NCBI RefSeq assembly: GCF_021134715.1
Contig: NC_060018.1
Coordinates: 11,115,501-11,179,500 of the forward strand
Length of the DNA stretch: 64,000 nucleotides
Direction: 5' to 3'
Origin: Daphnia pulex
Taxonomy: Eukaryota; Arthropoda; Branchiopoda; Diplostraca; Daphniidae
Numbering within the stretch: position 1 is the first letter of the stretch; each line of letters begins with the position of its first letter. The translations under genes were made by a program, and so were the position numbers. Shown in pieces: positions 13,701 through 28,700 of the stretch. Below the pieces are notes generated by a model. The model saw nothing but the letters and a program-made list of their open reading frames with translations, did not search any database and had not been told where the DNA came from.

Positions 13701-16700
13701 AACGGCATTGAAATCTATCTCTCTCCCCGATTTTGATTTCAACTACAGATAGAATCGATTACAGTTGGGATAGCGATCGAAAGCAAACCGAACAAGAAAA
13801 ATTGGAAGCTGTCTTTTCGCCCTTTTTTTCCAGTCGGCTGGCAACTCGGGTTCACATGTAGATGACTACTCGGCGATTACACACCTCTGAAAAAAAAAAC
13901 AAAAAAAACAGTTGGCTGGGTTAGACCAAGTCGAAAAAAAAATGGCCGTTTATTTATTAGGACGAGGATAAAAAGAAAAAAAGAGAAAGAAAAGACAAAA
14001 AAGATGCCCAATTGACTTTTGAAAACGGGAATTTGTCAATGCGAGGAACTTGATTGATTGAGCCGAACTCGTTGCACGAAGATTTGTTTCCGCTCCGTCT
14101 CCGTCGTCGAGGAGGGATGTCAAATAAAGGTGGCCAGAATTCCATTAAATGGAAGAAACATGGACATAAAACTGATACGACCGACCGAGCAGCAGGCAAC
14201 ACACAGCCAAGCCGAGAAAGAGAGAGAGAGAGAGAAAGAAAGAGAGACCCAAACGGATCTTTAAAAGTGTGGATAGTGGATACACTGGGCTATGCTTTCA
14301 GCACGACAGCCGAGTGATTGAGTGGGCGAAGAAGAAGTGTCATTCGTGGGCATTCGAGACGGTATACGCTGGAAAAAGAAGGCGGAGTGGAGGGAGGAGT
14401 CTCAATAGACAGCATCAAAGCATCACTTTTTCTACACCAATGCGTTCGGCCAACTACCACCACCGCCACCACACACGGCACGGCAGCCCAGCTTGACTCC
14501 GCCGTGACGTAACGCCACACCGAGCGCAACACCAGTGTTTATCACTCACCTGAGCTGGCTGTGCAGTTGTAGAGCGCTTAGACTTTCATCGATCCCGCCC
14601 CTAACTGTGATCCCCCAGCTGTGCATAAGCTACTGGCGGATGCCTCCTGGCCGCCATCAGCTCTGCTCGCAACCGCTCATCATATCCTACGCTTTTTTCT
14701 TTTCTTTTTCTCTTTTCTTTTTTCTTGATTTTGATTCCCTTCCAGCCATTTGTCATTATTTTGATTCCGCTCGGGAATATATACAGAACAATCATTTCTT
14801 TGTCTTATATAACCTGCTGGTGCTGGAGAAGAAAACTAGAGTTCCGTGAAGGTTTGTCACATTAAGGCCAAAACGACTGGCAGGCATGAGGCATCTTATG
14901 CAATAGCCACTCATTTAAACTTTGGAAGAAAATAGAAAAACGTCTGTATAGAGCTGGAAGGCGTCCTGCATGTGATGACATCAGCGCAGAGGCAGATGAG
15001 CTGCCGAGAGATAGCCAATGATTTATGTTAGTGGTGGATAAACTTGTTTTTCAATTAGCTACTTAAATGCGCCAGCCATTTAAAATGAAATGTCGTGCGG
15101 TGTTTCCTTGCTTCCCTTGCTTTGCTTCTGTTGGCCATTTAGCCTTTGCGGCCATGCCCTTATTGAATCTTCAAGTTGATTTGCCATAATATAGAGAACA
15201 AACGGCCAATCGGCTCAGTTGTGCGACTTTTTTTCGACTTTTTCTCGTTTGCCTCCCCCGACAATTCGGCGCTGAAATGCGTTGCGTTTGTTCAATATTG
15301 GAAAATTGAAAGAAAAGAGAAATTGGATTGGCCTTGGGAAGTAAGTGTAATTTGAATGCACGTAGCGATGTCTGTCGGCCCGAGGTGATGAGACCTGTGA
15401 GGTAGAAATGTGCCTTGAGGGAGAGAGGGTCGCCACCATCGGTCTTGATTAAGTGGACGTTGAAAAGGGACGCCCTTTTCCGTCAGAAAATCGATGCACG
15501 GACCCAACCAAACCGCGAGGTTATCCGTATTTATTCAAGTAAAAAAAATGCAGCAATTGAAGTCGTATTGAGAGCCCCGCAGCTCATTCCTCCGGCGAAC
15601 CTCTCTCTGGCCGTCTCTGGCCGATTGACTTGAGGCAACATCTATATGTACGTTTGGAGATCTTTTGTATATGTAGTATATACCCTACTGCCAGGTGCGG
15701 AATTACGCAGCAGTGATGCCTTTATGACCGCGTGAGAAATCCAAGGAGAAATCATTGGGAATCGTCTGCGCAATCACCGGAATCCTCACATTAATTGATT
15801 CGCATCAGGATTGATAGAAAGGCCTTAGTGTTTTTGAAAAAGATACATTATTTAGCTTGAATAGACTTTATGGAGCCCAAAACATAATAATAAATTATCA
15901 AAATGAACGCCACCAAAGTGTGTCCACATCTTTGAAAGGTTTTTACTATGCAGGCCATTTTGTGTTCGATTTGGAAATTTTAGCGAATAATTCAAAAGAG
16001 AAAAAAAAATCTGATTTTGGAATGGAAGAGTATAGCTTGAGTTGACTGAATTGAGCAGCAGTGAGGGAAGAAACTTTATACTGTACTGTGCTTCGTCATC
16101 CATCGCCGTGGTCGCAGTCATTGTAGCAGGTGCTAAATTCCTTCACTTCTGTTGACATGTCGATGTTAATAACCGTGAAGATTTTGTCCTACGAATCCAA
16201 CCAACAGTTGCATGTACAACAACAACTGTGAACAATCCATGACCCCCCAAAAAATTGCCCGTGGAGGTAAAATCTGTTCGGGAATGCATTTTAATTCCAT
16301 TTAAAACGCGTGCAATTTGGCGGGAACGCGTTTGTAAAGTGAAAAGAAATGCGGCAAACCATAGTTCAAGAACGCAGTATATGACCCAATTCTCTATTTC
16401 TGAGCTAGATTTGGAGTCATTTTTTGAATCCGTTCAAAAAGCGTTCACTGAACTCAGATTTTTATAGAAAGTAATGCATCATTTTTGGATAATTTTTAGA
16501 TTTTAAGATAGATTTTATTAGAAATTTTAACATGAAAGTTTGCGTACATTAGCGCTTTCATTTTATCTTTATATTAACAAAGAAATACGAAAGAGGTTTG
16601 TTAGCAAATGATTGTATTTTTATAAACAAATAACAGACACGGGGAAAGATAACAGCTCGAGGAAAGTGGGATGAACGCAGACCGGCAGAACAAGGTGAAC

Positions 16701-19700
16701 GAAAGCGGTTACACGGATCTCGGTGGCATTCAGAATCAGGGAGAGAATAGCAGGCAAGAAATTGTTGCGGTTAACGGTGACGATGGGCTGCAGCCTGCAG
16801 AGCAAAGATTACGTGAGGTTGACAGCGTGAAGAACGGAGCCGCTTTTGACGTGAGATGCTCAAGATGCGTATTTCCATAAGATGCTCATATTGCTCAATG
16901 GCAGGGATCAAGTTGGTGTTACGTAGAGTGAAGCAGGCATCAAGTTGGAGTACGCAGTGTGGATCTTTGACGACTTGCACGACATGCTATGATGCTATGA
17001 TGTACTTGTTGATGGTATCGGTTCCCTATTTTTTACAATTAACCAATTTAGAAAAATATTATAATAAAATCGGATAAAATGTAACGTCAATCCTACTTGA
17101 TCTTTATGTTGAGGCTCTCTTTCAAGAGATTCTCCCGTGAGGTGAACAGTTGCTCAGATGGTAGGGTAGGACAAGAATCATAAATGTGCTTCCATCTCAG
17201 TGAGTTTTCCACTCAGAACCAATTGTTTGATCAACAAAGCAGGGAGTTTGGTGTCAGTACTAATGGGGATCACATCAGAGAACAAGTCCTGAATCACAAA
17301 TTAATAAAAATCATCAGCAAACTATTCTATTGCTGGATTAATAGAATCTTTACTTGAGCCCTAGTCGTTTTCCCCCTTTTTTCAGACAGCTTGCTAATTT
17401 TCGAAGCTCATTGACTGGAAAGGCTAGATGGTGGTCATAGTTATTGTGGGATTCAAAAGAATTTCATCAGTAAGGGCTGATGATACAATGACTTCTTTTA
17501 GCTTAGTCGAAGATAGAAACAGCCTAAAGAATCACAATAATCAAGTAAACAACAAATTTTCAACCGCAAAACTAGACAAATGAAACTTTTACCTGCTTGT
17601 CAAATTTCAAAGTTATGAATGAATTCCCAGCTACCGGCCAATTTGTTCAACATTGACTGGTGGCAAACGATGCCCTCTGACAAAGACTCAATCCCCTGTA
17701 AAAAATGAACACAACTGATTGAGGACAATGTATACATGAATAAATTTAAGCCATAAATAGTTTCGATTAAATTTTACAAGATAGCAAGTGTTTACTTTTA
17801 ATACCAGGCAAATTGTCACTAGCTTGTACCTGATAACTGCAGGACCAGCTGCAAATAGAAATGGTATGGTTAAATTAAACAAACTCCATTTTCTATAACC
17901 AAAGTATACCTAACGAGAATATGAGGAGTCTCCTCCATAGTGATGTTGTTGAACTGAACACCTGATTAATACATCTTTGAATACTAACAGTGCTAACAGT
18001 AACAAATTATTATGTTAATCTTCTTTGACGGTCGTATTTTCCTGTAATGACTTCATGTGTACAGATTAACTTCACACATACGAATTTGACCTGGACTAAT
18101 TTTTCGAAAATATTTTATAAATAACACAATACAACGTCCTCGTCTTAAATTTGTCCTACCTTATAATATTGAGTAATAGAAGAATGTAGAAAAAAGATCC
18201 GATCCTATGGTTAACCGATCCGAGATTGTAGCCAAATTGACAGATGACAGCTAAGTGTCGACGTGATGTTAAACAGAATCCCTTGACAGTTTGACACGAA
18301 ATTTCAAATTTGCTTTCTTTGTTTATCACAATCACAAGTATGAGCAGTATTTTTGACTTTATGTAGTTAAATCACGCCTCTCATCATCACGTAGTCTAAA
18401 GTCAAGTTATTCAACTGTTTTCTCAGAGGCTGAAGCCATGCCACCCCAAAGTGCACGAAAGAGTTGACAAATTTGGACATAGAAAATGTTCTCACTTGCA
18501 CTGCTATTTTAGACGTCGAACAAGAAAACGGACTGTTGATGAATTACAGCCACGACGACATATATCCAAATACCAAATTACGATATAAAGCTAGACAAAT
18601 AATTAAGGTATGGTGCAAGAATGGGGTATACCCAAAGACGTTTGGACATATGGACATTGTTTTTAGAGAACACACCTAATTTAATATCGATACCGTTAAT
18701 TTAGTTAAGTGCAAGTTAGGTGGTAGGCCTACTTAGTCCCGTTATTGCACTATCCCTGCAATAATATGGAGTTTAAAGTTTAAGACAAGTAAAATATAGA
18801 GTGATGAAGGTTATGTAACAATCCCAACTTTGTCAGCCACAGTGAAGTGGTTAGAGTGCCTCGCTGGCAATGCAAAGGTTTAAAATTCAACTCTTTGAAT
18901 TACTATATTCATTGAAAAATGAACTCATCCTCGCTTGATTGAATCTAAATCATACCCGGATACCGTTAGAAACAATTTCCAGTATAAAATATTGTGGCCT
19001 CTTACAAATCTACATCAATTGAATAAAACAAACATTAAACTGCAGGAAATGATAATATTTTTGCGCTAAAAATAGACTATTACTGAATTTATCTATTCAA
19101 CTTCGATCATGAAAATTTATTTCTCCTTAACACTTTATAGTATGTCACAGTTAATATTGCGCAAGTTTTATTTTTACTCCAGATTTGTTACGCATTAGAC
19201 CGAATGCATAATGATCTATCTGTGGAAAATATTCCTTTGTAGCTCCGTTGTAAAATCACTTTGACGGTGTGGAATCTAGCCGATGGTGGCTAAAAATTTC
19301 GTAAAGGTAAAAAAAAAAGTCTGATGGAGAGAGTCGCGCGATCGGCGCTAATCTGTTACTTGGAATAGTTTTTGTTTTGTCTTCTTACAAGTTCATGTGG
19401 CAAACAGACGTGGACATCTAGAGTCCCGAGTACATATCTCGAAAAGGGTCGGAAAAAAGGCAGATAGGGACTAAAGTGGGAAAAGCTGAACGAGTAATAA
19501 ATTGAAATGTTTATCCGGTGAAGCTGACACGTAAAAGCACTTAAAACTCCTATAATGGCAGCGTTGTTTTTTCCTTATTTTTTTTTCTTTCTTTTCTTTT
19601 TCGATTGAGTCTAGCGGTCTGGCCCTGGACACAGTGAAATAATAGATACGTCCAGCAAGCATTCTCTGAACCCCCCCCCCCCTCTCCTCAGTGTGTGTGT

Positions 19701-22700
19701 GTGCTGTGTGTGTCTAACGTGTTGGGCTTGATGGTTGTTATTCATGCGTACCATTTCTTCCATCTCGCTTCCCCTCTCTCTCTCTTGTCTGCGCTCCTCA
19801 TCAACGATTCAAATGGGGTGTGAAAAGCAGGCGACGTCAACCGGACTTTGTATTATTGATGTCAGGGCATTTTTTTTGTTTTTCGATTGATTCCAATCCC
19901 TTCGATATTTTTCAACACCGCTTATATATCATAACACATTTCTGTCCGAGCTTATTTCATATTAAATTTTTTCGGCGCTTTTTCCCACTTCAACGGTGGT
20001 CTCAGACTGATGTGTTACGTAATCTAGCCAAATGAGACGTGGATACTCGTTGTTGAAAGCTACAAGGTCTTGTCCTACTGCTATAAGAAGGCAATGGAAT
20101 CGCTCGAATACCACAGACGAAATTCTACCACTATTTGAATTAGGTCTACTTGATATTATTAGATTTGTTTATGTTTCATTTGTTTGATATTGCTGTCAAC
20201 AGTTGTGGATAGATCGTGAATTTTATTTTAGTTACGCTGGCAGCAGAACAAAAGGAATCAAATTTTAATTTTCCTGCGAGTTCTTCATTGAAAATTGGAA
20301 TAAATGCGGATTTTTATTGGCAGTTTAGAGTGAACTGATCCGTCTGATATCGATTCGGGTGAAATTTATTTTCTTCGCGATGTTACAGTTAGGATGCTTC
20401 TTTAATGGAGCCAAAGAATGTTGATATTTGTTGTTTGATTTTGTTTTGCAAGAAATAAGTTGGAAACCCAGAAGGATGGCAATAATCAGTAATTATACTA
20501 TGTCCATTCATTCTTTTCGAATGAGTAGCCTAAAGTATAGGTTGTTTCAGACAGAAACAATTTATTGAAAGACATTTATTGTCATCTTATAGAAAATATA
20601 TTATGAGTCACGAATTTCATCCGGACTTTGAATCCAAATAAAAGTTATCGACCTAAACGATTTCGAAAAAGTAGAAAGATCAAAGTATATATAGAAAAGG
20701 CGATCATGTTTGTATGTAAAAGAGTATAGGTTGGATTCGGAGCAATAGAAAATAAGGTTGTTGAGAAAGAATGAAAGAAAGAAAAAAAAAGAAAGGAAAG
20801 AAAGAAAAGAAAGAAAAAGGACTAAGCAAAAATAAAATAACATGATCACACAGTGAAATAAATCTCGAATAATAAAGTAATAAACGGAAAAATGCCCAAT
20901 AAAATGGGAAGTGCCCCGAATGGTTCACACCTGCGCTGAGAGCCGTGAAAAGAGCTTGATCAACTTGCTCCGAGCATCACAGCTCCAATAAAAAAAGGTC
21001 GACTTGCGCTCGCTGCGGCGCGCCTCTTTGACGGATGCCCGGAAGCGTGAAGATAGATGCACAGCACACACACACACCATTTGCCTTTTTTTTTCCTTCT
21101 TTCTTCCAGTCGAATACATATACATACACGTATATATATATATCTACGTTGATATAAACCTCTAGCTCTCGATGGCCGAGCTGTCGAAGCAGTTAGACAC
21201 TGTAAAAAGAAAAGGGGGCCCTCTGAAGTGAAACGTATGTGAACCACCACCATATTTTTTTGGGTTTGTTGTGTTTCTTCTTGCTTTTTTGATTTTTTTG
21301 ATTTTTTTTTTCGTGGTTTTTTCCTGTTTTGTTTTTACCCCCGAAAAAAAAAGATGTGAAGAAAAGAAAAAAAAATAAGACGGAAAGGTATATCTAAGAA
21401 AAAAGTAAAAAGCCAAGAAAATGTAAGTAAAGAGAAGGGAAATGGGAGAAAGAAGAAGAAGAGTGGATAGCGCCGGGGGCTTGGCCGTTCATCGACGCTA
21501 ATTACAGGGGAGTCGGTCGCGCAGCTCCGCAACGGGGCCAGACTCTTTTCTCTTTTTTCTGCCTCGGCATTCATCCCATCGCCTTTTTTTCTTCTTCTTC
21601 TTCCTCTTCTTCTTCTTCTGCTTCTTCTTCTTCTTCGCCGTCGATTCCTCTTCTTCTGTGGGTTTTTTCTTTTCTTTCACCCGCGCACACAACAACCCTC
21701 CTCTCCCTCCCTGTATTCTTCTTACCACGAAGAACTATTCTTACCTGTTTTCTTTTTTGTTTTTTTCGGAACGAGATTTTCCAGCCGTGCAATTTTACCT
21801 AGTCGGTGGTTTTTTTGTTTTTTTTTTAACTTAATCAACATAAGTCTCTAATGGTGGTGGGTAATCGACATCTCATGTCACAACAACCGAGAAATTTTGA
21901 ATCATTTCGCACAGCAGCCAATCCGGTTTTGATAGCTCCATCTCAGCTGAGAGATTATTGGTTGGTCTTGGCCAAGAAATCGTGCACATTCCACGGTCGT
22001 GGACTCTTTTTTTTATTTTTATTATTTATTTATTTCTACACGCAAATGACGTGGCGTGTATTATAAACCGCCGTCCTGTTGTAAAAACAAAAAAAAACAA
22101 AAAAAACCCCAAACCCCCAGTAGTAGTAGAAGTAGTAGTAGAGTTGCCTTCAGATTTGTTCGAGATATATAGATTCAATTTATCCGGTTTTCCACACCGT
22201 TGTTATAATCGTTTGATACGTCTTGGTGTCTCTCGGCTTTTATGAATCTCCACAAATGATCGTCGGGTCTGCCCGAAGAGAAAGGAAAACGGGAGGGCTG
22301 GTGGGGTGGCTGGGGGGAAACCAGTACCGCAATTAAGTCTAAACAACAGAAAACACAAACACCATATTTCGTCCCCCCCCCCCAAAAAATCCTTATCAGC
22401 AAAATGAACCGGACGCCAGAAAAGCAGGATTTTAGTCGAACCTATTTTGCATTGGCGTATGGAATTGATTGTGGAATGTGACCAATTCACTTTGTTTTCT
22501 ACAAAAGAAAAAAATACCAGGAAATCAAAAGAAAGTATTTCAAAGCGAATAGCCACAAAGCTAGTATACACAACAGTAAACTTTACTAACGTGAAAATCA
22601 ACCAAGTTCATTAGTGATGACCCTAACGCCCACCGACTCAACAACAACAAAAAATGAACTTTAAAGTCAAATAAATAAAAGAAAAATGATAAATATGGGC

Positions 22701-25700
22701 TTGCATGGCATGGGAAATAAATCCCAACTACTGTTTTTCTTTTTCTCTCCCCTCCAATTTACATAGTAGGCGATCTATAGTATATATATATATAAATATA
22801 AGAAAGCCAGTGCTTGAAAGCTCATTGCTCTCGGCTTTGAAACTGTTCAAAGACATCATTTCGGAGAGCCCTCGATGCATACAGTAGCTGCCAGCAGCTC
22901 GGCACGAATGGGGGGGAAAAAAATCCAGACGGATGATGTCCGCCGGGCACTGCATCATTGCGCTCGCTGTTATTATATTACGCATCATCAGCTCTCCCAC
23001 CTTATAAGCCGATCGAGATGTTCATTTCTCTGTCACTTCTTTTTCTTAAGTCGTTAGCTTAGACCTCTACATTGAGACAGTAGATATGTATATATATGGG
23101 GAAACAAAAGAAATACGCCTCAACCCATCAGCATCAGTGATGATAAAATAAATGGAAATCTTGTTTAACCGGCGCTCGATGACCCATTGGACATTTCCCA
23201 CAGACGGGCGAAAAAATGACCCGCATCATGTTTGGAAATTTTGTTCGTTTTTTTTTTTTTTTTTTTTTTTTTTCAATTCGATTTGGGAAATCGTGCGCAG
23301 CCATCTTGGCGCCTTTAGCTCACGAGATTCATTCATAATACCCACGCTCTCAGGAGTGAACACCTAGAGACCAAATCTATCAAATGCTGATCAAATGTAA
23401 ATCAATAGCTAGTTGCAATAATTCCCCGGAAAAACGGATGCTATCTTAAAAAAAAAAAAAATAAGATCGTTTTAATTTTCCAACGTTTTAATTCTCCATT
23501 ATTTTCTTATTTTCCCAACAGCCGGGCAATCAAAACGAATCCGGATGTGAATCCGTCGACGCCGTGGATCAACTTGTTGTTCAATGACTTCTGGGGCACG
23601 CCGCTGACCCATTCGGGCTCGCACAAGTCCTACCGCCCGCTCTGTGTTCTCTCCTTCCGTTTCAACCATTGGCTGCACGAGCTGCAGCCAGCTGGATATC
23701 ATTTGTTCAACGTCGTGCTCCACTGCCTGGCCACGGCCCTCTTCACCCTCCTGGCGCGCTCCCTCCTACCCCCCAAAGCTGGGCTGGCCACGGCCATCGC
23801 CGGCTGTCTCTTCGCCGCCCATCCCATCCACACCGAGGCCGTGGCCGGCATCGTCGGGCGGGCCGATATCGGCGCCGCCGTCTTTTTCATTCTCGCCTTC
23901 CTCTCGTACCGACGCTACACGGCCGTTCGCTCCGGCCTGGCCCACCTGCGCCGACAGCAGCTAATCAGGACCCAATCGACGCGATCAATTTCCAGCCATA
24001 AATGTAGCAACAATAACAGCCACGGTAGCGGCGGCGGCAGTTCATTGCCGCCGCTGCGCTCGTTCCTGTCGGCCGCAATCTTTACGTCCATCAAGTGGAA
24101 TGGCGACGATCAAGTTGGCGGAGAATTACTGCGACCCAACACCCTGCCAAGAAGCGGCGGGCCGGCATGTGGAGGACCCAATTTGACTGTTCTGGTGGCC
24201 AGAAAGTGGCTGTGGCTCCTGGTGACGCTCCTCTTCGCCGCCTGCTCCATGCTCACCAAGGAGCACGGCATCACCGTTCTGGCCGTCTGCGCCGTCTACG
24301 ACGTTTTCGTTCAATCTCGACTCAAGCCTAAGGATTTATTTTCGTCCGTCCTGTTCCAGGTAAGGCTAATAGGCTATACTATGTATATACGTAATGATCT
24401 AATCGCCCTTGGTTATCTAATGGAATTGAGTTTAGTTATGTAATTAGCCAATAAAAAAGAAACTGGGTTGTGTAGCGGTGGAATTTGTTATCCTATGGCG
24501 CCTTCGATTTTTACCTCATTAGAACCAGACGATTGATTTGCATTGTCAAACTGGGTCCGTCCTTTCAATATCCATCAGTTGTCATCTAAGATTCCGTCAT
24601 CGAAAAAACCGAAAAAACACTGTACCACCAGCTATAATGAGCGAAGGAGCTAGCTGCTTTTGACGTCTAATCATCAAAGGCAAAACGAGTTTGCCTTATT
24701 GCCATACAAGCCTTTTTCTTATCATTTTTCGCCAAAGAAAGTTCACTGTATAAATTTCACTGTAGCGTCGAAATTCTAGCGACAAGTGAAAATGGCCAGT
24801 TCACATGGAAAACCAATTACCTCAGATGAGAAAAGATGAATGAGACACGGTTTTTACTATACGATCGAACTATAAGCTAACGCCAGAAGCCCAAAACCGA
24901 AAATCTGATCGGCAGATCGACCGCAGACGTTTGTTTTTGTTTTTAAAAAGAAAAAAGAAGAAAAAAAACTCGTCGTACTGGTTATATTCTGACATCATTA
25001 CAAAGCAGATAAATTCATCGTCAACGTCTTATTTCTTCACAGAAAAAAAAACTGGTCAAAGGAAAATGAAAAAAAAAAATTGAATTCGTGTCGCTTGATT
25101 GATTTAAGTATGCTCTCATGCGGTCTTATATACTATATATATATATATATTGGTGAGATAGTTTATTAGAGAGACTTGGGAGCTTTCCTTTCCTAGCCCG
25201 AGGCAGACTACACACACAAAAAGGGAAATCTCTTAGAGATTCATCATCATTGCCACCTGACGAAATAGACGGTCGTAACGAAGCCCACCCCATTTTTCAT
25301 TCTTCGGTGGCCAGCCGAAAGAATTTCGGAATGATCGATGGCCAACACCAGATGTCTAGCTCTATCACGGCGTTCAACAAATATTTATTGTATGGTCAAT
25401 CACCTCAGCTCCCTTTGGGTAAAGAAGAAGAAGAAGAAAAAAAAAACTCGAGTTAATTTCATTTTCACAGGCCTCACAGTAAATAAAAACTTCAAGCCAA
25501 ATGTTATCTTTGGTTTTGCAGTGTATAGTACTCAATTGATGACGAATATTTAATGGACAACATTTATTAGCCTAAATGAATTACCGTATACACTATATCG
25601 AAGCCAGCCAGATTATATATTTTATACATTCACCCAAAAAGTTGAACAAACATGATTTCTGGGCGACGACTTGTCGAACAGGCTTGAGCAACCAAATCTG

Positions 25701-28700
25701 GTTTTATTCCTTCTTCAAATCAATCGTTTTATTTCTCTTCTGCTTTCACTCAAATAACTTTTGAAGAAATTATGAAGAATCGCCATCAAAATGAATACCG
25801 TAAACAGGAAGTACTATACTAATGTATGTACCGTCTAGTTATTTAAATTCGTATCAAATTTATATCTGAAATATTCCTCCCAATAATTCTCAATGAGTAA
25901 TAACGGTTAGTCAGATACAAGAAAAAGTGGAACGCGCAAAAGAGGGAGGAATAAATGATTAATTTAATGGCCGGTACACACAAGAGAACGTGACACCAAA
26001 ACCACGCCTTTCGGGTTATTTTAGAACCATGAAACTGCTTGTCTCGTAATGAACTTTTACTTATTAAAAGACGAGAAAAAAAAGACTAAAATTTTATAGT
26101 GCGCGATGCAGCGAAAATGCCACTTTCGCGTGATGTCGTAAAAACGTTCGGGAGTTAAAAACGTTGGTGACTGATCATAACAAATGGTTATAATATTCTG
26201 GTATATATAAGGGAGAAGAAAAAAAAAACATCCCTCGCCCCATAAAAGCGGTTTCTTTAGTGCGAGCCAACAAGCGAATGCCATATGGTATATATTTTAA
26301 TTTTTTTGTTTTGTCTTTTATTTTTTTAAACATCACGTCTGCGCTGAGAGAAAAAGAAAAAGAGAGCTGACGGATGTATCTCGGGTCTCTCTCCCTATTA
26401 ACTCTAATTTGCGGTAGCCCTTAGTTCTGTCTGGAACGATTTCCTTACAACAACAGCAGCCGGCAGCGCACAAGCAGAGAGTTCTATTTCTTTTACTTAT
26501 TTCTGTTTTCTTTAATACTATACACTCGAGGACCCAGGGTGATGGTGTGGTAAACTGGGCATAAGCTGGAAGAAGACGCGAAGCAGTTGGGAGGGAAAGA
26601 AAAAGAAATAAAGCCGTAGGCTTTTCCTTTTGTTTAATTCACTCAGCGTATACTAGTCACGGTCACTTTCCTCCTCATTTCCATATTCTCGACTGGCTCA
26701 ATAGCTCTTCCCTGCCCTTTTATTTTTGTTCCCCCGGAGACCAGACGAGAGAAATATACGCCACTTTTCAATCAACAGAATTGCCGTGATTTGCTTTCAG
26801 TTTAGCGAGAACGAGATTGAGAGAAACGCGGCCTTCTGTCGACTCCATTTTTATTGCACCTTCTTTTTTCTTTTTTTTTTCTTTTTATTTATATTGGTTT
26901 GTTTTTCTTTTGTGGACGAAAGAGTTTCACCAGTTTCTTATGCAACCCCGTCTTCTTATTTTGAGGAAAAATTTAAAATTGTAGAAACCCACTTACCTTT
27001 TTTTGAAGTAATAAATGATGGAGTCATCCGGAGTTAATTTGACAGTTTTTTAGATACGCTGACAGAGAAACACCCAGCATCTCCAAATATAATAACTTAA
27101 CAATTTGATACTGCTTAAATAACAATTCCGCCGCGTCCATTTCGAATCAACATGGGTGTGGAGATGGGTGGAACGACGGTCGTCATTAATGTTATGGTGG
27201 TTCTACACTTCTACATGATGTCATATAATAGCGTGAACAATAATTGAACCACCGAGCAATTCGTTGCGCAAATTCTCGGATTTAAGCACAATTTAAAGAT
27301 TTTACATTTGGTGATCATCGGTGATCATGTTGCTGTATAGGCCGATTTAAAAAAAAAGTCTAAACCTATTTTGATTGGGAAGACATTACACACTGACACG
27401 GCAGATTTTCCGTTTTCACACGATCAGGAAATCTATGAACTGTTATTATAAACTGTCTCAATTTTTTTATTTCTTTAAAAAATCTGAAACGAAAAAAAAG
27501 TAACTACAAATAATTTCACAACGCGTGTGGCCAGTGAGTGCCTACATTAGTTTCAACAGCGCCAGCAGTAGCGATTCCTGCTAGTGTAAATGTTTCTCTT
27601 CTACTTTATTTCCTGACCCGGGTTCGCAACGATTTTTAAGCACTTCCCAGCAACACCCCGCCAAACGAAAAGGGGAAAAATGGAGAAGTCACCGCTTCTC
27701 TTTGCGGCGTCTACATACCGTACTCTGGCCAATTTCCGTGATGCATTCAATCTAATCGCTGTCTATACTCTGTGTCAACCTGTAGCTAAAAATAAGCCAA
27801 AGGTAAATGGTATGTGCATCTACTTTGGAGAAGAAAAAGGCAACGAAAAGATTACCCGGATGACGATATAAAAAAAAACCCCGACGAACCATTTCTTGTT
27901 TTTTTTTAGTCTGGACGAAATCCATAAAACTTATAATCAGTTGAAGTAAAAAATTTATTTAGATACAACTTAATGTATATTAAAGTAGGCTTTAGCTATG
28001 GGCATTACACCGCATAGTCCAGAATGTCCATAATAAATTTTCTTTCTGTTTTCTTTGACAGGAAAAGTATCGAGGACTATCTGAAGGATTGTCGACTCTC
28101 TTCATGGGCACCCTGTTGATGGTGGCCGTCCGTCTGCAGCTAATGGGCTCCAAAGCGCCCGAGTTCGCACCTGCCGACAACCCGTCGGCCGATTGCCCGT
28201 CGCGTTTGACCCGCACTCTCACCTTCCTCTACTTGCCGGCCTTCAACTTGTGGCTACTCGTCCAGCCCACCGTCCTCAGCTTCGACTGGTCCATGGAGGC
28301 CATCCCGTTGATCCACAGCCTGGCGGACATCCGCAATTTGGCCACGGCCATCTTCTACTTGACTCTAGCCTATCTCGGATGGAACGCCCTGTTCCGGCGG
28401 CGGGACTTTGACGACAATTGTGGAGATCTGCGCTCGGCTTCCGCCTCGCCCGTTCCTGGCTCCGCTTCTTCGGTTCTCAGTGGCAACTTGATCTCTTCGC
28501 CCCTGCCGGGCGATTCGTCTTCCTCTTCGCTAGTGCGAGGCACCAACGGATGCGTCCCGTCGGTGGCGGATGCCGTTCTGGGAGTCCACTGCTACTCGTC
28601 GCCGTCGTCGGCTGTGGGTTGCTACGGCAACGGCAACGGCAGCACAAGCGGCAGTCTCAGCAGTAGCTCCTCGCTTCGATCGGAGAGGACGAGATGGTCG

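Larger units (their letters stand above)
7881..23521 (+). other. TMTC2 intron 1 (15.6 kb)
   Basis: The donor is CAG|GTAAGG and the acceptor CAACAG|CC. The intron holds the inverted-repeat element at 9934-12040, several microsatellites, tRNA-like remnants and a GC-richer block at about 14040-14690. I see no convincing exon in it. Its size against the 60-90 bp of most introns here suggests accumulated repeats, regulatory sequence, or both. Confidence 0.8.

Noticed and set aside
23644-24331. Alternate-frame ORFs over TMTC2 exon 2, rich in Arg/Pro/Ala
   Set aside because: Shadows of the GC-rich coding exon.
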